64,000 bases of DNA from Yoonia sp. F2084L (GCF_023015625.1 NZ_JALKAH010000001.1:62001-126000); one strand, 5' to 3'. Positions 37,353 to 47,270 are shown, counted from the first letter of the stretch. Notes: generated from the letters alone by a model not told the origin. Numbers and translations: made by a program.

Positions 37353-39583
37353 AGGATCAGATCAAAGGTCTTGATCAGCGGTAACTCCCGCGCCCGTGTC
37401 CCTGTCAGATCAAACAGCGCATTGCCTAATGCGGGCATGGAGGGTGGCGTGCCAGGTTCGCCCGCACCGCCCATGAATGGATTGGTTTCCAACAGGCGAA
37501 CTTCAAACTCCGGCACGTTATGCATACGCATCGCGTCGTAATCGTAGAAGTTGCTTTGTTCGGCCATCCCATCAAAGAATGTGATCTCGCCCTGCATCGC
37601 AGCAGAGAAGCCGTAGATCGCACCTGAAGTCATCTGGGCTTCAGCGATACTTGGGTCCAGTACCGTGCCCAGATCGGCGGCAATCCAGCATTTGTTGATC
37701 TTGATGCCGTTGCCAGTGTCTTCAACCTCGACCACTTCTGCGACAGGCGTGCCGAAAGAGAAGTTAAAACCGATACCACGGCCGATGTTATCAGGTGTCG
37801 CGCCGGTCCAGCCTGACATGTCGCCGACGGCCTCGATCACGCCAGCCGAAGGCGCGTGTTCTGCGCGGGCAAGATCCAACCTGAACTGGAGTGGATCAGC
37901 CCCAGCCGCATGTGCCATTTCGTCGATAAAGGTATCTAGCATGAAACCGTTGATCGAAGCACCCACCGAGCGCCAAAAGCCAAGTGGCACGTCAATATCC
38001 GTCAGATGCCCGGCAATGCGAAAGTTTGGGATCGCATAGGGTTGGTCTGCGGCACCTTCAACGTGCAGCCTGTCAGGTCCGGGCGGCACCGTCCCGAGTT
38101 GACGCAGTGAAGAATTGTGGAACACCGAAGGTGCGGCAATCTTGCCGTCAAGCAAGGCCGCGGTGCCGTTCTGCACCACGCCGCGGAATTGCGCGATGGC
38201 GGCGGGACGATAAAAGTCGCGACGGATATCTTCTTCGCGGCTCCAGGTCATGCGAATTGGCGTGCCGGGTATTGTAGCGGCAATGCGTGCCGCTTGCGTT
38301 GAGAAATCCAATTCGCCCCGGCGTCCGAAACCACCACCCAGCAGCGTGGTGTGCAAAGTGACCTGCTCAGGCTCCAAGCCGACCGCTTTGGCGCAAGCAT
38401 CGCGGATCATGGTGGGCGCTTGGTTGCCGGACCAGACCTCTAATGCGTCACCGGTATAAAGGGCTGTCGCACTCATCGGTTCCATCGTGGTGTGGGCTAG
38501 CCACGGTACATAGTATTCCGCCGTAATTTCAGTGCCTTCAACGCCGCTATTCACGTCGCCATCGTCGCGCACAAGGCTATCGGCCTCGGTGTCCAGAGAC
38601 GCCGCAATAGCGGCGCGCAGCCCGTCGGTATCGGCAGGATAGCTGGCTGGTTCCCAGTCAATCTCGACGGCCTCTGCGGCCTGTAGCGCCAGCCATGTAT
38701 TGCTGGCAACGACGGCGATACCATCGCCCATGTCGATGATCGCCTCGACCCCGTCCATGTCTTTGGCAAAGCTGTCGTCATAGCTGACCATACCCGCGCG
38801 CGTGGGGCTAAGCCGCACAGTCGCGAATTTCATCCCGTCCAGCTTTTTGTCTGACCCGAAATCAGCGGTGCCGGTTGATTTGGCCACCATGTCGGTGCGG
38901 GGCATTGATTTGCCAAGGTACTTCCAGCTTGATTTGTCGCGCAGCGCGACATCTGGCGGCGTGATGTCGCGGACGGCTTCGGCCAGATCGGTATAGGCAA
39001 TCATCGTTCCATCAGGTGTCACAACATTGCTGTCCTTCGTGGTCAGTGTGGCGACATCCACGCCCAAGCGATCTGCTGCGGCAAGTTTCAAGGCTTCACG
39101 TGCAGAGGCACCGGCATGGCGCATCCGTTCGTAGAAATCCTTCATTGAGGTCGATCCACCTGTGGCTTGCAGGTCAAGCAGTTTGCCGACCTTGCCGACC
39201 TGTTCGCGCATTCCATGTTTGAACGGGGTGTCTTTGTAATGCGCACCGGGCAAGGCCATGCCAAGGAAGACCGAGTTATAATAAGCTTGCGCTGGTGGGC
39301 CGTGCAGCACGGTGATGTCGGTCCATGCGACATCCATTTCTTCTGCCACCAACGCCGCCAGCGTCGTATGCACGCCTTGTCCCATTTCAGCGCGCGGCGC
39401 GATCAATGTCACACCGTCCTGATTGATCAGAACGAAGGGATTGAGCGTCGCCTCACCATCGCCTGCAATCAGCGGGTTCGGGGCCTCTTTGTTGATCTGA
39501 TATGCGCCAAAGGCAACACCACCGACGATCGCGGCCGAGCCAATCAGGAAAGTCCGCCGGGCGATTGTTCTGACACGTCCCAT
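37349..39583 (-). CDS. Molybdenum hydroxylase large subunit, isoquinoline 1-oxidoreductase beta-like
   Basis: 744 residues from the ATG at 39583. Residues 6-32 are a Tat signal (ARRTFLIGSAAIVGG), so the enzyme is exported folded with its cofactor. The molybdopterin-binding halves are visible: GQGVHTTLAALVAEEMD near 70, GGGFGRRGELDFSTQ near 420, and the catalytic Glu in GGAGEPGTPP near residue 708. It forms a two-subunit hydroxylase with the 2Fe-2S protein encoded 2 bases upstream; no FAD subunit is needed in this branch. Substrate could be an N-heterocycle or aldehyde; a cytochrome partner is not visible nearby. Confidence 0.9.
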   Translation of the reverse strand: MGRVRTIARRTFLIGSAAIVGGVAFGAYQINKEAPNPLIAGDGEATLNPFVLINQDGVTLIAPRAEMGQGVHTTLAALVAEEMDVAWTDITVLHGPPAQAYYNSVFLGMALPGAHYKDTPFKHGMREQVGKVGKLLDLQATGGSTSMKDFYERMRHAGASAREALKLAAADRLGVDVATLTTKDSNVVTPDGTMIAYTDLAEAVRDITPPDVALRDKSSWKYLGKSMPRTDMVAKSTGTADFGSDKKLDGMKFATVRLSPTRAGMVSYDDSFAKDMDGVEAIIDMGDGIAVVASNTWLALQAAEAVEIDWEPASYPADTDGLRAAIAASLDTEADSLVRDDGDVNSGVEGTEITAEYYVPWLAHTTMEPMSATALYTGDALEVWSGNQAPTMIRDACAKAVGLEPEQVTLHTTLLGGGFGRRGELDFSTQAARIAATIPGTPIRMTWSREEDIRRDFYRPAAIAQFRGVVQNGTAALLDGKIAAPSVFHNSSLRQLGTVPPGPDRLHVEGAADQPYAIPNFRIAGHLTDIDVPLGFWRSVGASINGFMLDTFIDEMAHAAGADPLQFRLDLARAEHAPSAGVIEAVGDMSGWTGATPDNIGRGIGFNFSFGTPVAEVVEVEDTGNGIKINKCWIAADLGTVLDPSIAEAQMTSGAIYGFSAAMQGEITFFDGMAEQSNFYDYDAMRMHNVPEFEVRLLETNPFMGGAGEPGTPPSMPALGNALFDLTGTRARELPLIKTFDLIL

Positions 39584-39585
39584 GC

Positions 39586-40053
39586 TTATGCCTCCTCTGC
39601 CAGACGCTGCGCGGCGTCTTTGATTGCGGCGCGGATGCGCGGGTAAGTTCCGCAGCGGCACAGATTGCCCTGCATGGCGTCATCAATGTCTTGGTCGGTC
39701 GGCTGCGGGGTTTCGGCCAGCAAAGCCGCCGCATTCATGATTTGCCCGGATTGGCAGTAGCCACATTGGGCGACCTGATGATCGACCCACGCCTGCTGGA
39801 TGGTCGCCATATTATCCGGGGTGCCAAGCCCTTCAATCGTCGTCACATCGCCCCAGACATCCGCCAAGGCGACCTGACAAGACCGGACCGCTTCACCATC
39901 AATATGCACTGTGCAGGCCCCGCAAGCGGCAACACCGCAGCCAAATTTCGTGCCGGTCAGTCCGACTTCGTCGCGCAGCACCCAAAGCAAGGGCACATCG
40001 TCGGGCAGGTCCACATTGTGGGCGGTTCCGTTGATCGTGATCTGCGTTGCCAT
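39586..40053 (-). CDS. 2Fe-2S subunit of molybdenum hydroxylase, isoquinoline 1-oxidoreductase alpha-like
   Basis: 155 residues, starting at the ATG at 40053 with GGGAG upstream. The plant-type [2Fe-2S] cluster motif is [12 protein letters not shown] near 44, and the second C-terminal cluster site has [10 protein letters not shown] near 103 and [10 protein letters not shown] near 138. It passes electrons from the molybdenum centre to the acceptor. It has no signal peptide, so it probably travels with the Tat-tagged large subunit. Two bases separate it from the large-subunit gene. Confidence 0.93.
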   Translation of the reverse strand: MATQITINGTAHNVDLPDDVPLLWVLRDEVGLTGTKFGCGVAACGACTVHIDGEAVRSCQVALADVWGDVTTIEGLGTPDNMATIQQAWVDHQVAQCGYCQSGQIMNAAALLAETPQPTDQDIDDAMQGNLCRCGTYPRIRAAIKDAAQRLAEEA

Positions 40054-40150
40054 GTTGCATGCTCCCAAAGTGAACGGTTCAGTTTAGAATATGGGGTATG
40101 GCGCGTGCTGACAAGTAGGTGACGGTTGAAAACGCTGTATCACGTCGACA

Positions 40151-41314
40151 TCAGGCAACGTTCAACCCTTTGATCTGCCCCAGCAGCGCCGGAATTTTCT
40201 CCTTGAACCGGAAAAACCCGTGGGTGGCATGAGGCCAGGCGGCCGCATCATAAGGGCGGATCACTTGCACCAAAGGAACACCGTTCAAGGTGTCCTGAGT
40301 GGGCCCTGTCGGTAGGTAGGATGTGACGATTTGTTCAATGTCGTTGGTGTTTGCCCATTCGGTGATCGTGTCCGGCGTGACCTTTGCCACATCGCCTAAC
40401 CGGTCGACAAACCGCGCTGTGCAATCGGCCAGTGCGCCAGCGACAAAGCCAGCGACACCCGTGCTGACGGCCAACGGGCTGCGCTGGGCCGTGGTTTGCA
40501 CAACTGCGGTCGCAACCGGATTGATCTGGTTGATCAACCACCCTGGCGACAGGTCTTCCTCGGTGATCAAAAGACCAGTGCGCCGGGTTGGATCGATGAT
40601 GTCAGAAACCGGCACGGCACCGCGTGCTGGGTGCGGCGCGCCGTCCAACGGAGCAGCAAAGCTGGCAAGTCCTGTCGGTTGAAACCGTCCTTCGGTGTAT
40701 TTGGCGATGTTATCCGGGCGTGCAAGGTAGGTTTTCCCTATGGTCTGCAAGCCACCGACCCAGCGCCATGACAGTGTATTGGATGCGGGATCGCCATCGG
40801 CCAAATGCCGCATGAAGAAATCCGCACCAAGGGTCCAGGGCAGCCGCAAGGTGAATATCCAGATCGAGGCAAACCACATGCGCGCATGATTGTGCAGGTA
40901 GCCTGTATCGGTCAGTTGTTTGGCCCAGTGATCGAAACACTCAATGCCGGTCTCACCTTTGCAGGCGGCCTCCCACTCCTGTCGCAACCCGCTTTCCGTT
41001 TGGACCCGATTTAAGCTGGCCTGAAATTCCGTGCGGTACATCGCCCAGACGCTTGGGCGCAGTTCTAACCAGCCTTTCCAATAGGTGCGCCAATAGACCT
41101 CTTGAATAAACTTTTCAGCGGCCTGTGGGCTGTGGCGGGCCAATGTCGCCTTGAGCACGTCGTCCTCAGTGATCAGGCGATGCCGAATATAGGGCGACAG
41201 AGCCGACACATGGGCCAGATCATCGTAATTACGTTTGCTGGCATAGTCGCGCCCTGCGCGGGGCACAAAGACTGACAGGCGGGTCAGAGCGGCGGCATAG
41301 GTTGGGTTAAACAT
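40151..41314 (-). CDS. Cryptochrome/photolyase-like protein, FAD domain first, apparent circular permutation
   Basis: 387 residues. Instead of the usual N-terminal alpha/beta antenna domain the protein begins with the helical FAD-binding domain. Its motifs are WRTYWKGWLELRP near 76, HNHARMWFAS near 140, and GDPASNTLSWRW near 172-184; the Asn of the last motif matches the flavin-contacting Asn of photolyases. The C-terminal part from about 240 alternates beta strands and helices (TGLLITEEDL, VAGFVAGALADCTARF, IVTSYLPTG, PLVQVIRPYD) and ends with FFRFKEKIP. This looks like the photolyase Rossmann domain moved to the end. It may be a DNA-repair or light-sensing protein; activity is uncertain. 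Confidence 0.83.
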   Translation of the reverse strand: MFNPTYAAALTRLSVFVPRAGRDYASKRNYDDLAHVSALSPYIRHRLITEDDVLKATLARHSPQAAEKFIQEVYWRTYWKGWLELRPSVWAMYRTEFQASLNRVQTESGLRQEWEAACKGETGIECFDHWAKQLTDTGYLHNHARMWFASIWIFTLRLPWTLGADFFMRHLADGDPASNTLSWRWVGGLQTIGKTYLARPDNIAKYTEGRFQPTGLASFAAPLDGAPHPARGAVPVSDIIDPTRRTGLLITEEDLSPGWLINQINPVATAVVQTTAQRSPLAVSTGVAGFVAGALADCTARFVDRLGDVAKVTPDTITEWANTNDIEQIVTSYLPTGPTQDTLNGVPLVQVIRPYDAAAWPHATHGFFRFKEKIPALLGQIKGLNVA

Positions 41315-41407
41315 GGGTTTGAGTTAACGCGGGTCTTGCGTGTTTCAAGCGCCACAATTGCCGCGTCGTTCTTGACACCGGGCGATGGTCAGGCCAACGC
41401 TGCCACC

Positions 41408-42856
41408 ATGCTTGATTTACGCCCTGTGGGATATGTTATCGGCCTGCTTGTGGCGTCGCTTGGGATCACCATGCTGGCGCCTTTGGGTGCTGACTTATTG
41501 GCGGGCAACGGGCATTGGTTTGTCTTCTTTGAAAGCGCGGTCGTCACGGTGCTGACCGGCGGTTTGATTGCGTTAGCCTGCGCGAATGGTGTCACGCAAA
41601 GACTGTCGCTGCGCCAGACGTTCCTTTTGACATCGCTGGTTTGGCTGACGCTCCCTGTTTTCGGGGCCATTCCATTTGTAGTGGGCGCAACCGAGGCGAA
41701 TTTCACAGACGCGTTTTTTGAAGCGATGTCGGGGCTGACAACCACAGGGGCCACGGCCATTGGCGGGCTGCACGACCTACCCGACGGGCTTAAGCTGTGG
41801 CGCGGTATGCTGCAGTGGCTGGGTGGTGTGGGGATCATTGTCGTCGCGATGGTCTTCTTGCCCGAATTGCGGGTCGGGGGTATGCAGATATTCCGATCCG
41901 AAGGCTTTGATACCAGTGGTAAAATCCTGCCGCGCGCGGGTGAAATCGCGACCAGCATTTCCTTTATCTATGTCGGCCTGACCATTGCCTGTATTGTGGC
42001 CTATTCCGCGACCGGCATGGGGGGCTTTGATGCAATCGTGCATGCCATGACGACCGTATCGACAGGAGGCATGTCGAATTATGACGCGTCTTTCGCGACC
42101 TTCGGGGCAGGGGTGCATTATGTTGCTGTGGTCTTCATGATCCTTGCGGCTTTGCCCTTCGTACGATTTGTCCAACTGCTCGCGGGGACAGCACAGCCTT
42201 TGTTTAAAGACGGCCAAATTCAGGTCTTTTTGATGATCGTAATCCTTTGCGTCTTGTTGATGACGTCCTGGCTTTGGGGCCGAGGTGGGCAGTTTACAGA
42301 GGCCGGGTTTCGTGATGCCTTGTTCAACGTCACGTCAATCATGACAGGCACAGGTTATGCCAGTGCTGACTACATGACATGGGGCACCTTCCCGATCGTG
42401 ATGTTCTTTCTGATCGGCCTGATCGGTGGGTGCGCGGGCTCGACATCCTGTTCCGTCAAAGTATTCCGCTATCAACTGGTTTTTGCGGCAATCAAAAGCC
42501 AGATCCGGCAAATTCACTCACCACATGGCGTCTTCACCCCGCGCTATGATGGTCGACCGATCAGCGAAGATGTCCTGAACTCTGTCATCGCCTTTCTGGT
42601 GGCGTTTATTCTGTCGCTGGGCGGCACCGCCGTGCTGCTGGGACTGACCGGTCTGGATTTCATCACCTCCGTTTCGGGTGCTGCGGCCGCTTTGGCGAAT
42701 ATCGGCCCGGGCCTCGGCCTCGAAATCGGGCCTGCCGGGAATTATGAAAACATCAACGATACCGCGAAATGGATATTGGCGATTGCCATGTTCGTTGGTC
42801 GCTTGGAAATCATGGTTGTGCTGACGATCCTATCCATCAAATTCTGGAGACCCTGA
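41408..42856 (+). CDS. TrkH-family potassium uptake protein
   Basis: 482 residues from the ATG at 41408; an upstream in-frame extension of 24 codons is not helix-like. The four pore loops of the Trk/Ktr/HKT family are visible: TTTGAT near 110, TVSTGGMS near 215, MTGTGYAS near 310, and ANIGPG near 430. Around ten transmembrane helices surround them. It imports K+ with a TrkA-type NAD-binding ring, which is not encoded here. The next gene starts 2 bases after its stop. Confidence 0.93.
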   Translation: MLDLRPVGYVIGLLVASLGITMLAPLGADLLAGNGHWFVFFESAVVTVLTGGLIALACANGVTQRLSLRQTFLLTSLVWLTLPVFGAIPFVVGATEANFTDAFFEAMSGLTTTGATAIGGLHDLPDGLKLWRGMLQWLGGVGIIVVAMVFLPELRVGGMQIFRSEGFDTSGKILPRAGEIATSISFIYVGLTIACIVAYSATGMGGFDAIVHAMTTVSTGGMSNYDASFATFGAGVHYVAVVFMILAALPFVRFVQLLAGTAQPLFKDGQIQVFLMIVILCVLLMTSWLWGRGGQFTEAGFRDALFNVTSIMTGTGYASADYMTWGTFPIVMFFLIGLIGGCAGSTSCSVKVFRYQLVFAAIKSQIRQIHSPHGVFTPRYDGRPISEDVLNSVIAFLVAFILSLGGTAVLLGLTGLDFITSVSGAAAALANIGPGLGLEIGPAGNYENINDTAKWILAIAMFVGRLEIMVVLTILSIKFWRP

Positions 42857-42858
42857 GG

Positions 42859-44454
42859 ATGACAATCCGCCCCCTTGGCGCACAAATCTCGCATATGCTG
42901 AAAGACCGCGGGGTGGATGTGATCTTTGGCATTCCGGGCGTGCACAATCAGGAAATGTACCGCGGGATCGAGGAGGCGGGCATCACCCATGTGCTGGCGC
43001 GCCACGAACAAGGGGCCGGGTTCATGGCCGACGGCTATGCCCGGGCGACGGGCAAGCCGGGGGTGGCCTATGTGATTTCAGGGCCGGGGCTGTGCAATAT
43101 CATGACGCCGATGGGGCAGGCCTATTCGGATTCGGTGCCGATGCTCGTGATATCATCGGTGTTGGATGAGACCGAGGCCAAGCGCGGGCAGCTGCACCAG
43201 ATGAAAGATCAGGAAGGGGCGGCGGCAGCGGTGTGTGATTGGTCGGTGACAGCGCGGACGGCTGAGGCGAGCTATCAGTTGATTGATCGGGCCTTGATGC
43301 AGATGGAAACCGGTGTTCCGTCGCCCAAGCACATACAGGTCCCGATTGCGCAACTTGAAGCGAATGCAGACCCGGCACCGGATCGCGCGGATGAATGGCC
43401 TTACCGCCCAGAGGCGGCCCCATTGCAGCGGATCGCCCTGATCGACCGCATCAACGCGGCAAAGCGCCCATTGTTCATTTTCGGTGCTGGCGCTGCACAT
43501 GGTGTGGAGCGATGGCTGTCGCATTTCCTGCGGTTGAATGCTGCGTCCTTCACCACATATGCCGGGCGCGGTATCATCCCCGATGACAGCCCGCTCCATT
43601 TTGGCGCGACGCTGGCGCGAGCAAGCAGTGCGGCGGTGATCGCTTCTTCCGATCTGGTTGTCGCAGTTGGGACACGGCTGAGCGAGGTGGATTTGTGGCG
43701 TGATCATCTGGGCAATGATGCACCGTTGGTACGCATCGACCTTGATCCAGAGGTTTTGTCGGACTGCCACAAAGCAGATACGCGCATTCTGGCGGATGCC
43801 AGCGCGCATTTGACCGAAAGCTTGATGCAATTGGGCGGTGAAAAGCAAACGACTTGGACCGGAGCAGAGGTGGCGTCCACCCGCGCCCGCTGGCGCGCCG
43901 AAATAGACGCCGAACGCCCCGGTATCCTGCCAGTCGCCGATGCCCTCAAACAAACCGTCCCCGCCAATACCATGTTCTATTCCGACATGACCCAATTCGC
44001 CTATTCCGCCAAAGAGGTCTATCCGATGGACCGCCCCGGTCATTGGCACCACCCTTACGGCTTTGGCACCCTTGGTTATGCGCTGCCGGCTGCGATTGGC
44101 GGCAAGATCGGCTTAGGTGATCAACCTGTCATCGCAATCCTTGGCGACTACGGTTTTCAGTACACGGTGCAGGAACTCGCCGTTGCGGTTGAACTGGAAC
44201 TGACCCTGCCCATCATCATCTGGGACAATGGCAAGCTGGGTGAGATCGAAGACAGCATGGTCCGCGCACAGATCGCCCCCAATGCGGTCATCCAGCGCAA
44301 CCCAGATTTCCTGAAACTGGCCGAGGCTTATGGGGCCGCCGCCGCCGAACCCACCGATCTGGACGCGTTCAAATCGGCCATCCAAACCGCCTTGCAGGCC
44401 AAAGGCCCCACAGTCATTCGCGTCAAATCCGATATAGCGCTTACCAGCAACTGA
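42859..44454 (+). CDS. ThDP-dependent enzyme, acetolactate synthase-like; possible 5-guanidino-2-oxopentanoate decarboxylase
   Basis: 531 residues from the ATG at 42859, 2 bases after the trkH stop. The catalytic Glu50 lies in RHEQGAGFMADGYAR, and the ThDP/Mg motif is GDYGFQYTVQEL with WDN about 25 residues later. The N-terminal IFGIPGVHNQEMYRGIE is closest, from memory, to AruI, which decarboxylates the 2-keto acid of arginine. It has no partner for the acetolactate small subunit nearby. Family is firm; the substrate is inferred. Its end overlaps the convergent protease-like gene by 14 bases. Confidence 0.85.
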   Translation: MTIRPLGAQISHMLKDRGVDVIFGIPGVHNQEMYRGIEEAGITHVLARHEQGAGFMADGYARATGKPGVAYVISGPGLCNIMTPMGQAYSDSVPMLVISSVLDETEAKRGQLHQMKDQEGAAAAVCDWSVTARTAEASYQLIDRALMQMETGVPSPKHIQVPIAQLEANADPAPDRADEWPYRPEAAPLQRIALIDRINAAKRPLFIFGAGAAHGVERWLSHFLRLNAASFTTYAGRGIIPDDSPLHFGATLARASSAAVIASSDLVVAVGTRLSEVDLWRDHLGNDAPLVRIDLDPEVLSDCHKADTRILADASAHLTESLMQLGGEKQTTWTGAEVASTRARWRAEIDAERPGILPVADALKQTVPANTMFYSDMTQFAYSAKEVYPMDRPGHWHHPYGFGTLGYALPAAIGGKIGLGDQPVIAILGDYGFQYTVQELAVAVELELTLPIIIWDNGKLGEIEDSMVRAQIAPNAVIQRNPDFLKLAEAYGAAAAEPTDLDAFKSAIQTALQAKGPTVIRVKSDIALTSN

Positions 44455-46171
44455 CTAACACAGTCACGTTTGCTGCTTTGCGCGACAGCGCCACGGATGT
44501 CAGGGCCTGTGCCGCAACTCCTTGGTTTGGTGCCATACCCTGTGCCTCTAGGAAGGCGACGATCTGTGCGGCATCGAGTGAGAACTGCACATCAGCAGGT
44601 AGTGTTTGTGCACTGTCAATACGAGGCAGCAGCATCCCCAAGACCTGACCGGTTTCATCCAAAACCGGACCACCCGCATTGCTGGGCTTTGTATCCACGG
44701 AAAGGCGTTTGATCCGGTCGTCGCCATCAAGGCTGCGGATGTCCTCAAGCGCACCAAATGTCAGGGTCGGCGCGTTCAACACGCCATTGAACGGATAGCC
44801 AGCAACGGCGACCCGATCCTGAAGCCGCGGAATAGCGGATTGGAACGATGCCACATCAATCGGCGTCAAAGGATCGAGAGGCCGCAAAAGTGCGACGCCA
44901 AGATCGAGGTCCGTGCTGATAACTTCGGCCCGCGTGTTGCGATCAAATGTGATGCGCTCACAGCTTTCGACTGCTTCTGTTGTGGTGATCAGCGCGCCGT
45001 CGTTCGCCACATAAAAGCCCGAGCGCGACAACTGCGGTTGCCGGACAGCAAGGCCCGCAACCATATCAATGGCCTGATCTTCACCGGGGGGCACCAGATT
45101 GGGGTCCAGCGTGCCATCAAGGCGGGTAAAACTTGATTGCATTACATCCAGAACACGGGCGCGCCGACGATCATCGCCTTCGGGCCAGACCAGGATAAAG
45201 CCTTTGATTTCGCCATCCTGCAAACTGGCGGTTGCGTAGGTGTGTAGACCGTCACCGATGCCCTCAATCTCAAAGCTGTCGCCGCGCAAGCTGCGTCGCC
45301 CCTCTGGCGGAATGACGTCGAGGATCTGCAACACCTCGTAAAGGCCGATCAGACGCCCGGTATCACCGCGCTGCGAGATCAAGAGCACTTGCGCTTGCGG
45401 CAAACCATTTTGCCCCGCAAACTTTGCAAAGGGCGGTTGGTACTCAGAAAATGCCACGACAGCTGCGGGGATCTGCATTTGGATGCCCGCCGCCTGATCA
45501 CGGGCCAGCTCCATACCCACATCAATCAGCACCGCATTGTATTGTTGCAGCAGCAATTCACGCTGGCGGGCGGTGAGTACCCCGGTTGGGTCCTGCGCAT
45601 TGGCTGCCTGCCAGCTTTCCATGGCACTGCGGGTGCCCCGGCCAAATGAGCCGTCAATGGCTGCGTTATAGAACCCTGCCCATCGCAACGCTTTTTGCAG
45701 TTCTTCACGGGCTTCGCGTGACAGCGCGCGCTCTGACGTCCGGGCTTCGCGCAGTGTTTCTTGCGGGGCGGTCAGTGGTATTTGAGGCAAAGCGCTTATC
45801 TCTTGGGCAAATGCCTCTTCTGCCGACGGGCCGCGAGGCGCCGCGACCCCGCCACCAATCGGCCAGAACTGTTGTTCAAATTGTCGCCCATTCTGCAAAT
45901 AGCTGTCGGATGGAATTTGTCGGGTGCTCAGCAACCGCGACAGTTCTGCCCGTGCCAGATTTTCGCTGTATGGGCCAAGTACGATGCCGTAAAAACCGCG
46001 CCCCAGATAGTAGCCCTGTACATCATCAAAGCTGCGGGCGTAGTTGCGGGCGCGTTCGGTGGCCTCGCTCAGTGTCTGGCGGGCCTCAATTTGCACCCAG
46101 AATTGATCTTGCGCTTGGGCCGCAACGGCAGACAAACAGAAAAAGAGACCGGCAAAGAAAGCCTTGAACAT
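44441..46171 (-). CDS. SPOR and peptidoglycan-binding protein with inactivated trypsin-like domain
   Basis: 576 residues from the ATG at 46171 (the frame extends 7 codons further). Residues 1-20 are a Sec signal peptide. About 22-100 resembles a SPOR domain (FWVQIEARQTL, then YGIVLGPYSE). About 140-210 is a PG_binding_1 domain (LQKALRWAGFYNAAIDGSFG). The C-terminal 200 residues follow a chymotrypsin-fold protease but carry Glu399 for the catalytic His, Gly425 for the Asp and Ala499 for the Ser (SNAGGP). The likely role is a periplasmic, cell-wall-linked scaffold or substrate-binding pseudoprotease. It overlaps the convergent ThDP-enzyme gene. Confidence 0.85.
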   Translation of the reverse strand: MFKAFFAGLFFCLSAVAAQAQDQFWVQIEARQTLSEATERARNYARSFDDVQGYYLGRGFYGIVLGPYSENLARAELSRLLSTRQIPSDSYLQNGRQFEQQFWPIGGGVAAPRGPSAEEAFAQEISALPQIPLTAPQETLREARTSERALSREAREELQKALRWAGFYNAAIDGSFGRGTRSAMESWQAANAQDPTGVLTARQRELLLQQYNAVLIDVGMELARDQAAGIQMQIPAAVVAFSEYQPPFAKFAGQNGLPQAQVLLISQRGDTGRLIGLYEVLQILDVIPPEGRRSLRGDSFEIEGIGDGLHTYATASLQDGEIKGFILVWPEGDDRRRARVLDVMQSSFTRLDGTLDPNLVPPGEDQAIDMVAGLAVRQPQLSRSGFYVANDGALITTTEAVESCERITFDRNTRAEVISTDLDLGVALLRPLDPLTPIDVASFQSAIPRLQDRVAVAGYPFNGVLNAPTLTFGALEDIRSLDGDDRIKRLSVDTKPSNAGGPVLDETGQVLGMLLPRIDSAQTLPADVQFSLDAAQIVAFLEAQGMAPNQGVAAQALTSVALSRKAANVTVLVSCW

Positions 46172-46349
46172 CGTGAACCCCGAACATCGCATCGCAGATT
46201 TGCACGTGTGTTGGCCGGGCTGGCGTCGTTGTGCAAGTCAAAGTCGCGTTAGATGGGGGCCCGCGCCGCAATAAATCGCCACCCGTTGCCCAATTGACCC
46301 TTCTTGCCCGGCACCCTATTGAGCCTGCAAAGCAAACGAGGGTTCCACG

Positions 46350-47270
46350 ATGGCGGATAAACCACGCAGTTTTCAGGACATCATCCTGCGGCTTCAGACA
46401 TATTGGGCCAGCAAGGGCTGTGCGATCCTTCAACCATATGACATGGAAGTGGGCGCTGGTACGTTTCACCCCGCCACAACCCTGCGTGCGCTGGGCAGCA
46501 AGCCTTGGGCGGCAGCCTATGTGCAGCCTTGTCGGCGGCCTACTGACGGGCGTTATGGCGAAAATCCCAACCGTTTGCAGCACTACTATCAATATCAGGT
46601 GTTGATGAAACCATCACCACCGGACATGCAGGATCTCTATCTTGGGTCGCTGGAGGCCATCGGGATTGATGCCTCGGCCCATGACATCCGCTTTGTCGAG
46701 GATGACTGGGAAAGCCCAACTTTGGGTGCTTGGGGTCTTGGCTGGGAAGTCTGGTGTGATGGCATGGAAGTCAGCCAGTTCACCTATTTCCAGCAGGTTG
46801 GCGGACATGATTGCAAACCAGTCTCTGGTGAACTGACATACGGGTTGGAACGTCTTGCGATCTATATCCTAGGCGTTGATCACGTCATGGACATGCCGTT
46901 CAACGACCCCCAAACGCCGATTCCTCTGACTTATGGCGATATCTTCAAGCAGACCGAACAGGAATACTCGCGCTGGAACTTTGACATCGCGGACACCGAG
47001 GTGCTCTTGCAGCACTTTGTAGATGCTGAGGCCGAATGCCAGCGTATTCTCGATGCGCCTGCGCAAGACCCGAAAACCGGCCGCATGATCATCATGGCGC
47101 ATCCCGCCTATGACCAATGCATCAAGGCGTCTCATGTCTTTAATCTGCTTGACGCGCGCGGTGTCATTTCGGTGACCGAACGGCAGGCCTATATCGGACG
47201 GGTGCGCGCGCTGGCCAAGGCCTGCGCTGACGCTTTCGTGCAAACCGAAGCGGGCGGGGCGGCGGCCTGA
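46350..47270 (+). CDS. glyQ: Glycine-tRNA ligase alpha subunit
   Basis: 306 residues, the full catalytic alpha subunit of bacterial alpha2beta2 GlyRS. The class II motifs are visible: [20 protein letters not shown] at the start, then [12 protein letters not shown], the motif 2 region [14 protein letters not shown], and the motif 3 region [13 protein letters not shown]. It activates glycine and charges tRNA(Gly). It ends with ATGG overlap into the next gene, so it is coupled to it and through it to glyS. Confidence 0.97.
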   Translation: MADKPRSFQDIILRLQTYWASKGCAILQPYDMEVGAGTFHPATTLRALGSKPWAAAYVQPCRRPTDGRYGENPNRLQHYYQYQVLMKPSPPDMQDLYLGSLEAIGIDASAHDIRFVEDDWESPTLGAWGLGWEVWCDGMEVSQFTYFQQVGGHDCKPVSGELTYGLERLAIYILGVDHVMDMPFNDPQTPIPLTYGDIFKQTEQEYSRWNFDIADTEVLLQHFVDAEAECQRILDAPAQDPKTGRMIIMAHPAYDQCIKASHVFNLLDARGVISVTERQAYIGRVRALAKACADAFVQTEAGGAAA

